Shown piece after piece: positions 27,443-35,372 of a stretch of 35,372 nt of DNA; positions within the stretch are counted from its first letter, which is position 1, and every line of letters begins with the position of its first letter. Origin of the DNA: Acaryochloris sp. IP29b_bin.137. Lineage in GTDB: Bacteria > Cyanobacteriota > Cyanobacteriia > Thermosynechococcales > Thermosynechococcaceae. Made by a program: the position numbers and the translations under genes. The stretch spans positions 1 to 35,372 of the forward strand of contig NZ_JANQOP010000259.1 of assembly GCF_028285745.1 (NCBI RefSeq), given 5' to 3'. A model generated the notes under the pieces. The model searched no databases, was not told the origin of the DNA, and saw only the letters and a program-made list of their open reading frames with translations.

Positions 27443-28927
27443 ATGCCCCAATCCCCCGTCAGCCGCAAGAAAACGAAGCAGTACAAGAGACGACGAACTC
27501 GGCGGAATCCTTGGTTACTGGGCTTGGACCGACTGATGGCGCTGGCAGCCCTAGCTAATTTAAGCCTGGTACTCTTCAATATCACCTATATTCCCTTCCG
27601 GGATTTTTATCTGAGTCAACTCCCGCAAGTCGCAGAATTGTACGACCCCATTAAGGGGATCGAGCCTTACCGGGATACTCAGCAATATCTCAATACGGTC
27701 GATAAAGTGGAGCAGCAGTTGGCTGAGTCGGGTACAGAAGGGCCTGAACTCCTAACGCTCTTGGTCCAGATCAGAGACCAGAGTGAAGCTATGGTGAATG
27801 AAAATCCATTTGAGCTGGCCAATAAAACTGGAACCCTAGAAAAGATTAAGAACCGGATGCGAGAGCATATGGGTAATGAGTCGGCCAAAGGTTCCTTTCG
27901 GGAGTTTTGGAGTGTCGATTACCTGAAGAAGAATCTATGGACGCGGGAACTCGAATTTTTTAATAAAGATATTCGGCCCCTGATTGCCTCTAACTACTAT
28001 CGTCCCTTTGGAGAAAGCGGCAATTTCGTTGACTTCTTTGTCGTGATTGATTTGCCCTTTGTTCTGCTATTTGGGCTGGACTATTTGGTCCGCACCTTCT
28101 ACCTGAGTCGTCGCCGCCAGGGGATCAGTTGGAAAGATACAATTTTTTGGCGTTGGTATGATCTCCTCTTCTTTATACCCATATGGCGAATTCTGCGGAT
28201 TCTACCGATCACCCTACGTTTACATCAGGTGGGCTGGATTAATCTCAGCCGAATGCAAACTCAAATCAATCGGTTCTTAGCTGAAAGTCTAGCTGGAGAT
28301 ATGACAGAAATCGTCTTGGTCCAGTCCGTTGGTATTGCTCAGGACGCCATCGAGCAAGGCGTAATTGAGCAATGGCTCCTAAATCCGGAGACTGACACGG
28401 TCGAGATTAATGAGGTGAATGAGATAGAAGAGCTGATTCTTCAAGCCGTCAAAATCACCATTTACAAAGTTTTACCCCAGCTCACCCCCGACTTAGAGAA
28501 TGTGATTCGCCATGCCATTGTGGAAGCCTTGAGTGATATTCCGTTTTATCGGCAGGCCCAACAGTTGCCAGGAATGATGACCCTTCCCAATGTGATTGCC
28601 CAGCAAGTGTCAAAACAACTCACTCAAACCTCGCAATCCACTCTAACGAAGGTCCTCAATGATCAGAAGGGCAAGGATATCTTTGAACAACTGGGAGAAC
28701 ATTTTACGGATGCTTTGCGGGATGAGCTGCAAAACCAAGAAACCTTGGATGAAATTCAGTCCTTACTCACAGACTTTTTGGAAGAGACCAAACTCACGAT
28801 TCTGCAACGTTTGGAATCTAAAGGTGGAGAAGGAGCCGCTGCCGAGGTTGAACATTTGCGCCAAGTTACCTATGAGTCGGGCCGTTTACCTTCTGTAAAG
28901 GTGATTCCAGGCGCTTCTCGTCCATAG
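27443..28927 (+). CDS. Conserved-looking membrane protein with an S4-like basic helix, function unknown
   Basis: The 494-residue protein starts with a strongly basic segment (KKTKQYKRRRTRRNP). One membrane helix lies at about 31-50, followed by a soluble acidic region (about 60-190). A second helix spans about 196-218 (VDFFVVIDLPFVLLFGLDYL), and then RWYDLLFFIPIWRILRILPI (237-256) leads into TLRLHQVGW. This last stretch, an Asp-containing hydrophobic helix followed by regularly spaced arginines, resembles the S3-S4 part of voltage-gated ion channels. No pore helix or selectivity filter is seen. The remaining 220 residues are soluble and helical. I cannot name the family; similar proteins appear to be general in cyanobacteria, from memory. 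Confidence 0.75.
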   Translation: MPQSPVSRKKTKQYKRRRTRRNPWLLGLDRLMALAALANLSLVLFNITYIPFRDFYLSQLPQVAELYDPIKGIEPYRDTQQYLNTVDKVEQQLAESGTEGPELLTLLVQIRDQSEAMVNENPFELANKTGTLEKIKNRMREHMGNESAKGSFREFWSVDYLKKNLWTRELEFFNKDIRPLIASNYYRPFGESGNFVDFFVVIDLPFVLLFGLDYLVRTFYLSRRRQGISWKDTIFWRWYDLLFFIPIWRILRILPITLRLHQVGWINLSRMQTQINRFLAESLAGDMTEIVLVQSVGIAQDAIEQGVIEQWLLNPETDTVEINEVNEIEELILQAVKITIYKVLPQLTPDLENVIRHAIVEALSDIPFYRQAQQLPGMMTLPNVIAQQVSKQLTQTSQSTLTKVLNDQKGKDIFEQLGEHFTDALRDELQNQETLDEIQSLLTDFLEETKLTILQRLESKGGEGAAAEVEHLRQVTYESGRLPSVKVIPGASRP

Positions 28928-28991
28928 TCTGCGGTGTTATATCCTCGTCATTCATCCAAACTGTCCCGGGCTGCGCTACACTAAGACTTTG

Positions 28992-29059
28992 GTGGGCGTC
29001 TGTCCACGGCTCATGCCTTTAGGATGAGCTTTCAAGGTGGGTGTTAACCCACTTTTTTT
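28992..29059 (+). promoter_or_regulatory. Structured rimP leader ending in a terminator-like hairpin
   Basis: Three hairpins succeed one another: GTGG/CCAC (28992-28995 with 29004-29007), GCTCAT/ATGAGC (29009-29014 with 29024-29029), and AAGGTGGGT/ACCCACTTT with loop GTTA (29034-29055, one G-U pair), followed by a run of T to 29059. The last is a rho-independent terminator shape only 18 bases before the rimP ATG and about 110 bases after the previous gene. GTGGG at 28992-28996 can also pair with CCCAC of the terminator (29048-29052), which would allow an alternative fold. This could be an attenuator of the rimP-nusA-infB operon, or simply the terminator of the preceding gene. Confidence 0.6.
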
Positions 29060-29077
29060 ATTGTCAGGGTTATTTCC

Positions 29078-29542
29078 ATGGCACATCCATTGATCCCCAA
29101 AGTGATCGATTTGGCTACCCCTGTGGCAGCACAATTTAATCTGGAAGTGGTGGGCGCGGTGTTCCAAACCAACCAAAATCCGCCGATTTTGCGGATTGAT
29201 ATTCGCAATTGTGATGCAGACACGGGTTTGGAAGATTGCGAAAAAATGAGTCGTGCCTTGGAAACGGTCTTGGACGAAGATGATGTTTTCCCAGAAGCTT
29301 ATGTGCTGGAGATTTCCAGCCCTGGGCTGTCAACGCTACTGACCTGCGATCGCGACTTTATCTCCTTTAGGGGATTTCCCGTGCTGATCCAAACCCATCA
29401 ACCCTATCGAGGCCATCATCAGTGGATTGGCAATCTCACCGGTCGAGACGAACAATTCGTCCAACTTAACCAAAAAGGTCGGACCATTCAGATCCCTCGA
29501 GACGAAATCATGCAAGTGCAGCTCTATGATTCCCCAGCCTAA
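29078..29542 (+). CDS. rimP: Ribosome maturation factor RimP
   Basis: RimP helps assemble the 30S subunit. The 154-residue product has the two-domain form: an N-terminal alpha/beta domain with ILRIDIRNCDADTGLEDCEK and the conserved YVLEISSPGLSTLL (95-108, the EISSPG motif), and a C-terminal SH3-like barrel ending IPRDEIMQVQL. It is the first gene of the rimP-nusA-infB cluster found in most bacteria. The ATG at 29078 has CAGGG upstream. nusA begins 69 bases after its stop. Confidence 0.94.
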   Translation: MAHPLIPKVIDLATPVAAQFNLEVVGAVFQTNQNPPILRIDIRNCDADTGLEDCEKMSRALETVLDEDDVFPEAYVLEISSPGLSTLLTCDRDFISFRGFPVLIQTHQPYRGHHQWIGNLTGRDEQFVQLNQKGRTIQIPRDEIMQVQLYDSPA

Positions 29543-29611
29543 CCACTTTTTGCCAGCCTTTACGCCCTCTACGTTCCTCTTCCCACGCCCTGTCAGTAAT
29601 GGAGTAAGCCG

Positions 29612-30943
29612 ATGTCAATGGTTCAGTTACCTGGTTTAGCAGACATGATTGATGTGATCAGTCGTGAACGCAATCTCCCTAAGCCAGCGGTGGAAGCTGC
29701 ACTTCAAGAGGCATTGCTGAAGGGATATGAACGGTACCGTCGGACACTGCTGCTGGACAGCGGTGCCCAGTTCGACGAAGAATATTTTTATAACTTTGAC
29801 GTGGAATTAGACATCGAGGAAGAAGGATTTCTCGTCTTGGCCACTAAAATGATCGTCGACGACGTGGAAAGCACCGATCATCAAATCGCCCTGGCAGAAG
29901 TGCGAGAAGTTGCGCCAGAAGCCCAACTGGGAGATACCGTTGTTTTAGATGTCACCCCTGAACAGAACGAATTTGGCCGGATGGCAGCCATCCAGACCAA
30001 ACAAGTGCTCTCCCAAAAGCTCAGGGATCAGCAGCGCAAGCTGATTCAAGAAGAGTTTCAAGATCTAGAAAAAACCGTTTTGCAGGCCCGCGTCCTCCGC
30101 TTCGAGCGTCGTTCTGTAATTATGGCCGTAACCAGTGCCTTCGGCCAGCCTGAGGTGGAAGCGGAGCTACCGAAACGGGAACAGCTTCCCAATGATAACT
30201 ATCGAGCCAATGCCACCTTTAAAGTCTTCCTCAAACGGGTCGCAGATGGTCCCCATCGGGGTCCCCAACTCGTCGTCTCTAGAGCCGACGCGGGTTTAGT
30301 CGTCTACCTCTTTGCCAATGAGGTACCGGAAATTGAAGATGAGGTGGTGCGGATTGTGGCCGTGGCGCGGGAGGCCAATCCCCCCTCTCGCCAAGTGGGT
30401 CCCCGCACCAAAATTGCGGTGGATACCCTAGAAAGGGATGTTGACCCGGTCGGTGCCTGTATTGGGGCACGGGGGTCGCGCATTCAAGCCGTGGTCAATG
30501 AGCTGCGAGGGGAGAAGATCGATGTGATTCGTTGGTCTCCCGATCCAGCCACCTACATCGCCAATGCCCTCAGTCCCGCCCGCGTCGATGCTGTCCGACT
30601 AATTGATACGGAAGAGCGTCAGGCTCATGTTTTAGTGGCTGAGGATCAGCTGAGCCTTGCCATTGGTAAAGAAGGACAAAATGTTAGATTAGCCGCTCGA
30701 CTCACCGGTTGGAAAATTGATATCAAGGATATTGCCAGTTATGACCAAGAAGCGGAAGATTTGCAGTTGAGCCAACTCCAATCTCAACAGATGGCCGAAA
30801 TCGGGTCTGAAGCGAGCCCTGATCCCTTACCTGAAGAAGATGCCGACACCTCGGCCAGTTCAAGCATTGCCGATCCGCCTGAAGAGAACGAACGCGAGAT
30901 ACCCAGTGAATTAGAAGAGGCTTCGCCGGATCTGGAGTCCTAG
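29612..30943 (+). CDS. nusA: Transcription elongation/termination factor NusA
   Basis: NusA binds RNA polymerase and nascent RNA and tunes pausing, termination and antitermination. The 443-residue protein has the N-terminal polymerase-binding domain (about 1-125, LPKPAVEAALQEALLKGYER), an S1 domain (about 135-205) and two KH domains. KH1 carries GACIGARGSRIQAVVNEL (about 283-300) and KH2 LAIGKEGQNVRLAARLTGW (about 349-367). The acidic tail of about 65 residues after KH2 is Asp/Glu/Ser-rich and low complexity; the C-terminal acidic repeats of E. coli NusA are missing, as is normal outside proteobacteria. GGAG lies ahead of the ATG at 29612; a second ATG two codons on is also possible. Confidence 0.95.
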   Translation: MSMVQLPGLADMIDVISRERNLPKPAVEAALQEALLKGYERYRRTLLLDSGAQFDEEYFYNFDVELDIEEEGFLVLATKMIVDDVESTDHQIALAEVREVAPEAQLGDTVVLDVTPEQNEFGRMAAIQTKQVLSQKLRDQQRKLIQEEFQDLEKTVLQARVLRFERRSVIMAVTSAFGQPEVEAELPKREQLPNDNYRANATFKVFLKRVADGPHRGPQLVVSRADAGLVVYLFANEVPEIEDEVVRIVAVAREANPPSRQVGPRTKIAVDTLERDVDPVGACIGARGSRIQAVVNELRGEKIDVIRWSPDPATYIANALSPARVDAVRLIDTEERQAHVLVAEDQLSLAIGKEGQNVRLAARLTGWKIDIKDIASYDQEAEDLQLSQLQSQQMAEIGSEASPDPLPEEDADTSASSSIADPPEENEREIPSELEEASPDLES

Positions 30944-31380
30944 ATCCGCCATCCCCACTTTGCAGTTTCTAAAGGGCTCCACCTCGATCTACGCTTGGAC
31001 ATTTGTCCCTGTAATGCAGACCTTGAATGGATGATTTTTTTATTCAAGAACCATCTGTTGAAAAACTTCAACCTTAATCCTAGGCAAGCAAAAAATAGTT
31101 GATAATGGGGTTAACGCTTGAACATTAAACCTATAAAGGAGTGGCTGAATCAAAGGTTGGAATCGATGGGTTTACCCGTAAAAGTTTTGCTTCCAACTCG
31201 CCAGTTTGTCGAACAACGTGGATAATGCCTATTGGGGGGTAAACTCCCCAAAATGAGCTGAGTAATCAGTTGTTTCAATCATCATTGAAAGCTGCATCAC
31301 CAGCATTGAACATATCCTTATCCTAAAAACGTAAAGGGTAGAACTATGTAAGATCACAGGAGACTAAAAGGGGCCAGTGG
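30944..31380 (+). other. 437-bp nusA-infB spacer without ylxR
   Basis: In cyanobacteria I know of, a small ylxR (DUF448) gene lies between nusA and infB. No frame here shows its Cys-Arg-x-Cys motif. The spacer contains a stable hairpin TTGGGGGG-TAAA-CTCCCCAA (31232-31251, one G-U pair) and an AT-rich stretch around 31030-31140. A 33-codon GTG frame at 31141-31242 after AAAGGA is too short to judge. The length suggests that infB has its own promoter or a long leader. Confidence 0.6.
31232..31251 (+). other. Stable hairpin in the infB leader
   Basis: Eight pairs (TTGGGGGG with CTCCCCAA, one G-U) close on a TAAA tetraloop. No T run follows, so it is not an intrinsic terminator. It lies 129 bases before the infB start and may control mRNA stability or infB expression. 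Confidence 0.5.
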
Positions 31381-34335
31381 ATGAGTAACAGTCACAAAGT
31401 TAGAATTTATGAGTTATCAAAAGAGTTGAATTTAGAGAATAAAGACATTCTGGCGGTCTGCGAAAAGCTAGATATCGCCGTCAAGAACCATAGCAGCACC
31501 ATTACTGAAGCAGACGCAGCTAAGATCCGGGATGCCGCTGCTCAAAAACGCCCCTCTGGTCCTCGAACGACTCCCCCCAGACGTACAGCCTCTGCCAAAG
31601 ATGAGAAAGGGCGTAAGCCCCGACCTGTTGCGAAACCGAACAAGCAAGATCGGCCCAAAAAGCAGCAAATCTTGGAGCTTCGCAAGCAAAAAACTAAACC
31701 CCCTGCTGAACCGATGGCACCCTCCTCGGCCGTTAAGGCTGCTAGGCCGCCAGAGTCGCTGCAAGCCCCGAAGCCCATACGTCCTCAACCTACTCAGGGG
31801 GCAGAGAAGCCCACCCTGACGCCCAAACCGACTGTTGCTAGCCAGCCCCCCTCAACTTCGGTACCCAAAGCCAGTGCTCCGGGGCCCGCGTTGTCTCCTC
31901 CGCCTAGGACAGACAAGGTGTTGACGAAACCCGCCACCCAAGTGCCCGAAATCGTCAAACCCCAACTTCTCAAAAAGCCAACCTTGAATCAGCCGGCTGA
32001 GCCCACGGTGCCGGAGGTATCCCAGACCGCTCCTCCGACAAAGCCGCCTGTTTCGAATCAACCTGAAAAAACTGTTGAGACAGAGCCGCCCCGGCCTCGC
32101 TTAGTTCGGCCCATTTCCATTGCAAAAGCAAAAGCTGAAGCAAAGGCCGCTGCCGAAACGTCACAGTCAACGGCTGGATCCGCCAGTAACGACACCACTG
32201 AACTCCTCGTTCTTACTCCCCCCACATCCCGTCAGAAGAAAGATAAACGGTCGTCTAAACCAGAAGAATTTGAAGATCGTCCTGCCAAGGTTTCTAAATC
32301 GAGTCTGAAGCAAAAGCGACGAACGCAAAAAGAGATCGAAGAAGATGAAGATGATCTCTTGGCTGCTGATGACACCCATAACCAAGCTGTGATTGATGTC
32401 AGTCAGTCCCTGGTGCGGCCACCTAAACCCAAATCGATGAAGCAGTCTAAGCCTGCGACGGTCCCAATTAATCGGACGCCAAGTAGTTCCAAAGGCAATC
32501 GGCGTCAGCGCAATCGGTACCGCCAACAACAGGAAGCAGAAGTCGAACGGCCCACGACGCTGACGTTAACGACTGAGTTAACGGTCCAAAACCTAGCTTT
32601 GCAGTTAGTTGTTCCCGAAACTGAGGTCATCAAGATCCTCTTTATGAAGGGCATTGCTGCCAACATTAATCAAGTTCTTGATATTGAGACGGCCACCATG
32701 GTGGCTGAGGAACTAGATTGTATCGTTGAAACCCAGGCAGAAGAGTCTGAAGCCCGAAAAGTTTCAGAAATGCTGGATGTTGAGGATTTAGAAAATCTTC
32801 AATCCCGGCCGCCGGTGGTGACCATTATGGGCCATGTCGACCATGGTAAAACAACCCTCTTGGATGCCATTCGCGAAACCAAGGTTGCCCAGGGTGAAGC
32901 AGGGGGGATTACCCAGCATATTGGCGCCTATCACGTTGACTTACCCCATGAAGATGGGGTACAGCAGGTGGTGTTTTTAGATACACCGGGTCACGAAGCC
33001 TTTACCGCAATGCGGGCTCGGGGGACCCGAGTCACAGATATCGCCATTCTGGTGGTGGCGGCGGATGATGGCGTACGACCTCAAACCTTAGAAGCCATTA
33101 GTCATGCCCGAGCCGCAAAAGTGCCGATTATTGTGGCCATCAACAAGATTGACAAAGAAGGGGCTCAGCTAGATCGGGTGCGGCAAGAGCTGAGTGAGCA
33201 TGAGCTCGTCCCTGAAGACTGGGGGGGCGAGACCGTTATGGTCCCTGTGAGCGCCCTCAAAGGCGAGAACTTAGACACCTTGTTAGAAATGATTCTGCTG
33301 GTTGCTGAGGTCGAAGATCTCCAGGCCAATCCCAATCGCCCCGCCAAGGGCACAGTTATTGAAGCCCACCTCGACAAGGCCAAAGGTCCAGTTGCTAGCT
33401 TGTTGGTTCAAAATGGAACTCTTCGAGTTGGGGATGTCTTGGTGGCTGGATCAGTGTTTGGTAAAGTCCGGGCGATGGTGGACGATCGAGGCGACCGAGT
33501 GGATACCGCCAGCCCATCTTTTGCCGTTGAGGTGCTGGGCATGAGCGAGGTCCCTGCCGCTGGAGAGGAATTTGAAGTATTCACAGATGAGAAAGAAGCG
33601 CGCAGTCAAGCAGGCCAAAGAACGGATCAACAGCGCCATACTCGCCTACAGCAAGCGATGGCATCCCGACGGGTCTCACTCAATGCGCTGTCTGAACAAG
33701 CTCGTGAAGGGGAACTGAAGGAGCTGAATTTAATCATTAAAGCAGATGTGCAGGGATCAGTTGAAGCTTTATTGGGATCCCTTGCTCAATTGCCTCAAAA
33801 TGAAGTTCAAGTCCGGGTATTGCTGTCTGCACCAGGTGAGATTAGCGAAACAGACGTCGACTTGGCAGCTGCGAGTGGGGCCGTCATTATTGGCTTCAAC
33901 ACCAGCTTAGCCAGTGGGGCTCGTCAAGCGGCGGATCGGGCTGGGGTCGACATCCGTGAGTACGACATTATTTACAAGCTGCTGGAAGATATTGAAGGGG
34001 CCATGGAAGGTCTCCTCGAACCTGAGTTTGTAGAGGAGGACTTGGGTGAAGCCGAAGTTCGGGCCGTCTTCCCTGTGGGACGAGGTGCGATCGCAGGTTG
34101 TTACATCCAATCCGGCAAACTCGTGCGCAATTGTCGGCTGCGGGTTCAGCGCAATAATGAGATTGTGTTTGAAGGCTTCCTAGATTCCCTGAAACGGATG
34201 AAAGACGATGTCCGCGAAGTTAACTCTGGCTATGAATGTGGGGTGGGTGTCGATAACTTTAGCGGGTGGACTGAAGGGGATCGGATTGAAGCCTATCAGA
34301 TGGTCACTAAGCGGAGAACCCTATCGGCTACCTAA
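31381..34335 (+). CDS. infB: Translation initiation factor IF-2
   Basis: IF-2 is the GTPase that places initiator tRNA on the ribosome. The 984-residue protein has an N-terminal IF2_N domain ([20 protein letters not shown]), then a long Pro/Lys/Ala-rich disordered region (about 55-390), a second IF2_N-like domain (about 398-450), and the GTPase core. G1 is GHVDHGKT (Gly484 onward), G3 DTPGHEA (Asp534), G4 NKID (Asn588) and G5 VSALKG. Domains II to IV end in the fMet-tRNA binding part ([20 protein letters not shown]). The long disordered N-terminus is normal for cyanobacteria. ATG at 31381 is preceded by AGGGG. It closes the rimP-nusA-infB cluster. Confidence 0.97.
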   Translation: MSNSHKVRIYELSKELNLENKDILAVCEKLDIAVKNHSSTITEADAAKIRDAAAQKRPSGPRTTPPRRTASAKDEKGRKPRPVAKPNKQDRPKKQQILELRKQKTKPPAEPMAPSSAVKAARPPESLQAPKPIRPQPTQGAEKPTLTPKPTVASQPPSTSVPKASAPGPALSPPPRTDKVLTKPATQVPEIVKPQLLKKPTLNQPAEPTVPEVSQTAPPTKPPVSNQPEKTVETEPPRPRLVRPISIAKAKAEAKAAAETSQSTAGSASNDTTELLVLTPPTSRQKKDKRSSKPEEFEDRPAKVSKSSLKQKRRTQKEIEEDEDDLLAADDTHNQAVIDVSQSLVRPPKPKSMKQSKPATVPINRTPSSSKGNRRQRNRYRQQQEAEVERPTTLTLTTELTVQNLALQLVVPETEVIKILFMKGIAANINQVLDIETATMVAEELDCIVETQAEESEARKVSEMLDVEDLENLQSRPPVVTIMGHVDHGKTTLLDAIRETKVAQGEAGGITQHIGAYHVDLPHEDGVQQVVFLDTPGHEAFTAMRARGTRVTDIAILVVAADDGVRPQTLEAISHARAAKVPIIVAINKIDKEGAQLDRVRQELSEHELVPEDWGGETVMVPVSALKGENLDTLLEMILLVAEVEDLQANPNRPAKGTVIEAHLDKAKGPVASLLVQNGTLRVGDVLVAGSVFGKVRAMVDDRGDRVDTASPSFAVEVLGMSEVPAAGEEFEVFTDEKEARSQAGQRTDQQRHTRLQQAMASRRVSLNALSEQAREGELKELNLIIKADVQGSVEALLGSLAQLPQNEVQVRVLLSAPGEISETDVDLAAASGAVIIGFNTSLASGARQAADRAGVDIREYDIIYKLLEDIEGAMEGLLEPEFVEEDLGEAEVRAVFPVGRGAIAGCYIQSGKLVRNCRLRVQRNNEIVFEGFLDSLKRMKDDVREVNSGYECGVGVDNFSGWTEGDRIEAYQMVTKRRTLSAT

Positions 34336-34376
34336 GCGGCTGGGAAATTGATGGCTTCTGTAGTCCAAATAACATT

Positions 34377-34405
34377 TTCCAGCATCTGCGTTCAGTATGC
34401 TGGAA
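34377..34405 (+). terminator. Hairpin after infB, possible terminator
   Basis: TTCCAGCAT (34377-34385) and ATGCTGGAA (34397-34405) form a 9-bp perfect stem with an 11-base loop, 41 bases after the infB stop. No T run follows, so termination is uncertain and the hairpin may instead protect the 3' end. Confidence 0.5.
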
Positions 34406-34582
34406 GGGAGCTTAAGTGAATCTTAAGTCGTCTAGCTCTCGATCCACAGAGCAGTTGGATCTGAGCGCATTTTTAAATGGTCTCCTATGCATGCATGGTG
34501 TGCATCGGGTCCTAAACTCGGCTATTCTTGAAATAGAGTTAATGGCTGAGACATTTATTCCTCACCCTTCTGGCAACCCGCT

Positions 34583-34792
34583 ATGAGTTCATTTTCCCCT
34601 CCTACAGCTAATCCTTCCCTTTCCGATCACGATGATCTGTTTTGGCCTGACCTGCGACAAATTATTTCTAGTAGCTCTGGTTTCAAGCGTTGGGTTCTCG
34701 AAAGAGGGCTTGATGCCAATGCAAAAGGGGCAACCTTAGATGTTTTGGTCCGCTCTTATCTTAAGCAAACCCTAGAAACTTTAGCTTACTGA
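34583..34792 (+). CDS. Small protein of 69 residues, function unknown
   Basis: The product begins with a Ser/Pro-rich stretch and then has a compact helical-looking core: DLFWPDLRQIISSSSGFKRW (18-37) and LDVLVRSYLKQTLETLAY (52-69). The FWPDLRQII...GF-x-RW-x-LE pattern and the ETLAY end look conserved and I have the impression of similar short cyanobacterial proteins, but I cannot name a family. There is no signal peptide, membrane helix or metal motif. No strong ribosome binding site precedes the ATG. It converges with the glycosyltransferase fragment, whose stop lies 19 bases away. Confidence 0.65.
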   Translation: MSSFSPPTANPSLSDHDDLFWPDLRQIISSSSGFKRWVLERGLDANAKGATLDVLVRSYLKQTLETLAY

Positions 34793-34811
34793 ACCGGATC
34801 AATTAGACCCC

Positions 34812-35276
34812 CTAGTCCACCGTTGTTCTATATTCCATAATCTGGCAGGTACGACCCGTAATCCGCTGCCAGTGAAATTGCATTTGCCCCTGTGCTTCTG
34901 GAATTTTGCCCATCGTGCAAAATATCGCGTATAGGATTGATTCTTGCCAGGTATGGTCTAGGCGCTTGCGCAAGCATATTTTCAAGCCTAAGGCGAGATA
35001 GGTCACTCCGCCTAAAAGGCTCCAGCCATGACTCCAAAATAAGGAGCAGAGAATGGACAGGGGTAACATTAGGCCCCACAGCCAACTGCGGAGGCTCTCC
35101 CGCACCCAATGCCTCAGGCGACCGATCATGTATCCAGGCCCTCTCGGCATAGGCATGCCCTGCTCGCCGAGTTCGCTGCCACCATTGACCAAACTGGGTG
35201 ATCCCCGCATCATGCCAAGTCATAGTTGCGTCGATGCGAAGAATCCGCCAATTCTGCTGTCTTAACCTGACACACA
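34812..35276 (-). pseudogene. Glycosyltransferase family 2 gene, 3' exon, frameshifted
   Basis: Read on the minus strand from 35276, the frame gives CVRLRQQNWRILRIDATMTW, then HDAGITQFGQWWQRTRRAGH and AYAERAWIHDRSPE. The expected continuation is in another frame: RHWVRESLRSWLWGL, a membrane-helix region, then LYAIFCTMGKIPEAQGQMQF, ending MEYRTTVD at 34812. Together these match, from memory, the C-terminal part of a cyanobacterial membrane-anchored family 2 glycosyltransferase (QFGQWW-RT-RAG-AYAE and GK-PE-x-GQ motifs). The shift of frame falls at about 35111-35113, after SPE. The upstream part of the gene is cut off by a group II intron at 35276/35277, and the catalytic domain is outside the window. 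A sequencing error could explain the frameshift. Confidence 0.7.
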
Positions 35277-35372
35277 GTTAGGGTCGAGTGACAGGTCACC
35301 CTGTCACCCTCCCATTCAGAACGGTGCATGAGACTTTCGAACTCACACCGCTCCTCAACAATACGGCTGTTG
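35277..35372 (-). mobile_element. Group II intron, 3' end (domains V and VI)
   Basis: Read on the minus strand, 35353-35319 folds into the conserved domain V: outer stem GAGC/GTTC with the catalytic AGC triad, GGTG/CACC, a two-base TG bulge, TGAG/CTCA and a GAAA tetraloop. Domain VI follows (35318-35277): stem GTGACAGG/CCTGTCAC with GTGA loop (35288-35307), and a lower GGG/CCC pair with A unpaired eight bases from the end, the expected branch point. The intron ends in TAAC at 35277. A small stem CAACA/TGTTG beyond 35354 may be the base of domain IV. The reverse transcriptase, if present, lies outside the window. Confidence 0.88.

Larger units (their letters stand above)
1473..34094. repeat. 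HIP1 octamers (GCGATCGC), ten copies
   Basis: The octamer occurs at 1473, 2101, 12604, 17670, 20715, 21001, 21955, 25052, 29346 and 34087. Most lie inside genes. Frequent HIP1 is a genome signature of many cyanobacteria and supports the taxonomic call. The site contains GATC, a methylation target. Confidence 0.9.

Noticed and set aside
31022-31048. CTTGAAT/ATTCAAG inverted repeat after nusA with internal T run
   Set aside because: The T run is inside the loop, not after the stem, so it is not a terminator; the stem is short and AT-rich.
34828-35223. A separate 131-residue minus-strand gene overlapping the 34812-35213 frame
   Set aside because: The two frames each carry one half of a single glycosyltransferase domain, so they are one frameshifted gene.
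1-35372. CRISPR arrays, tRNA or rRNA genes
   Set aside because: No regularly spaced repeats of CRISPR type were seen, and no cloverleaf or rRNA sequence was recognised in the intergenic regions by eye.

Overview
The window is cyanobacterial chromosome. The evidence is a low-CO2 CO2-uptake operon (ndhF3-ndhD3-cupA-cupS) that exists only in cyanobacteria, ten copies of the cyanobacterial HIP1 octamer GCGATCGC, and cyanobacterial forms of HtpG, SNF2 helicase, NusA and IF-2. The gene content and the mobile-element remnants would fit a large-genome marine cyanobacterium such as Acaryochloris, but the genus is a guess.

Layout. 1-201: tail of an ammonium transporter and its rho-independent terminator. 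202-5896: AT-rich regulatory region with a palindromic operator candidate, then ndhF3, ndhD3, cupA and cupS, closed by a 15-bp hairpin. 5916-7907 (-): htpG. 8514-9728: receiver-histidine kinase fusion. 9987-11573: protein with two CHRD domains whose stop codon lies in the end of a 92-bp MITE-like element. 11774-15034 (-): SNF2 helicase. 15437-17584: pnp, which overlaps queG (17517-18557, -) tail to tail. 19173-21743: a lone receiver protein and a PAS-PAS histidine kinase, convergent with 9 bp between them. 22017-24887: large secreted protein with cadherin-like and lamin-tail domains and a Pro/Glu/Thr repeat tail. 24986-26443: carotenoid oxygenase. 26451-26915 (-): smpB. 27086-28927: thioredoxin-fold protein and a membrane protein with a basic S4-like helix. 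29078-34335: rimP-nusA-infB translation/transcription operon, with a terminator-like hairpin in the rimP leader and a 437-bp spacer where ylxR is usually found. 34583-34792: small conserved-looking protein. 34812-35276 (-): 3' part of a glycosyltransferase gene, frameshifted, and interrupted at 35276/35277 by a group II intron whose domains V and VI are readable at the window edge.

How the genes work together. The first operon builds the NDH-1MS complex, which converts CO2 to bicarbonate using photosynthetic electrons. rimP, nusA, infB, smpB and pnp serve ribosome assembly, transcription elongation, initiation, ribosome rescue and RNA decay. The rest is a mixture of signalling, envelope and stress genes. 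No complete novel multi-gene system was found. The most notable structures are the intron-invaded glycosyltransferase, the operator array before ndhF3, the MITE-like element, and the rimP leader.
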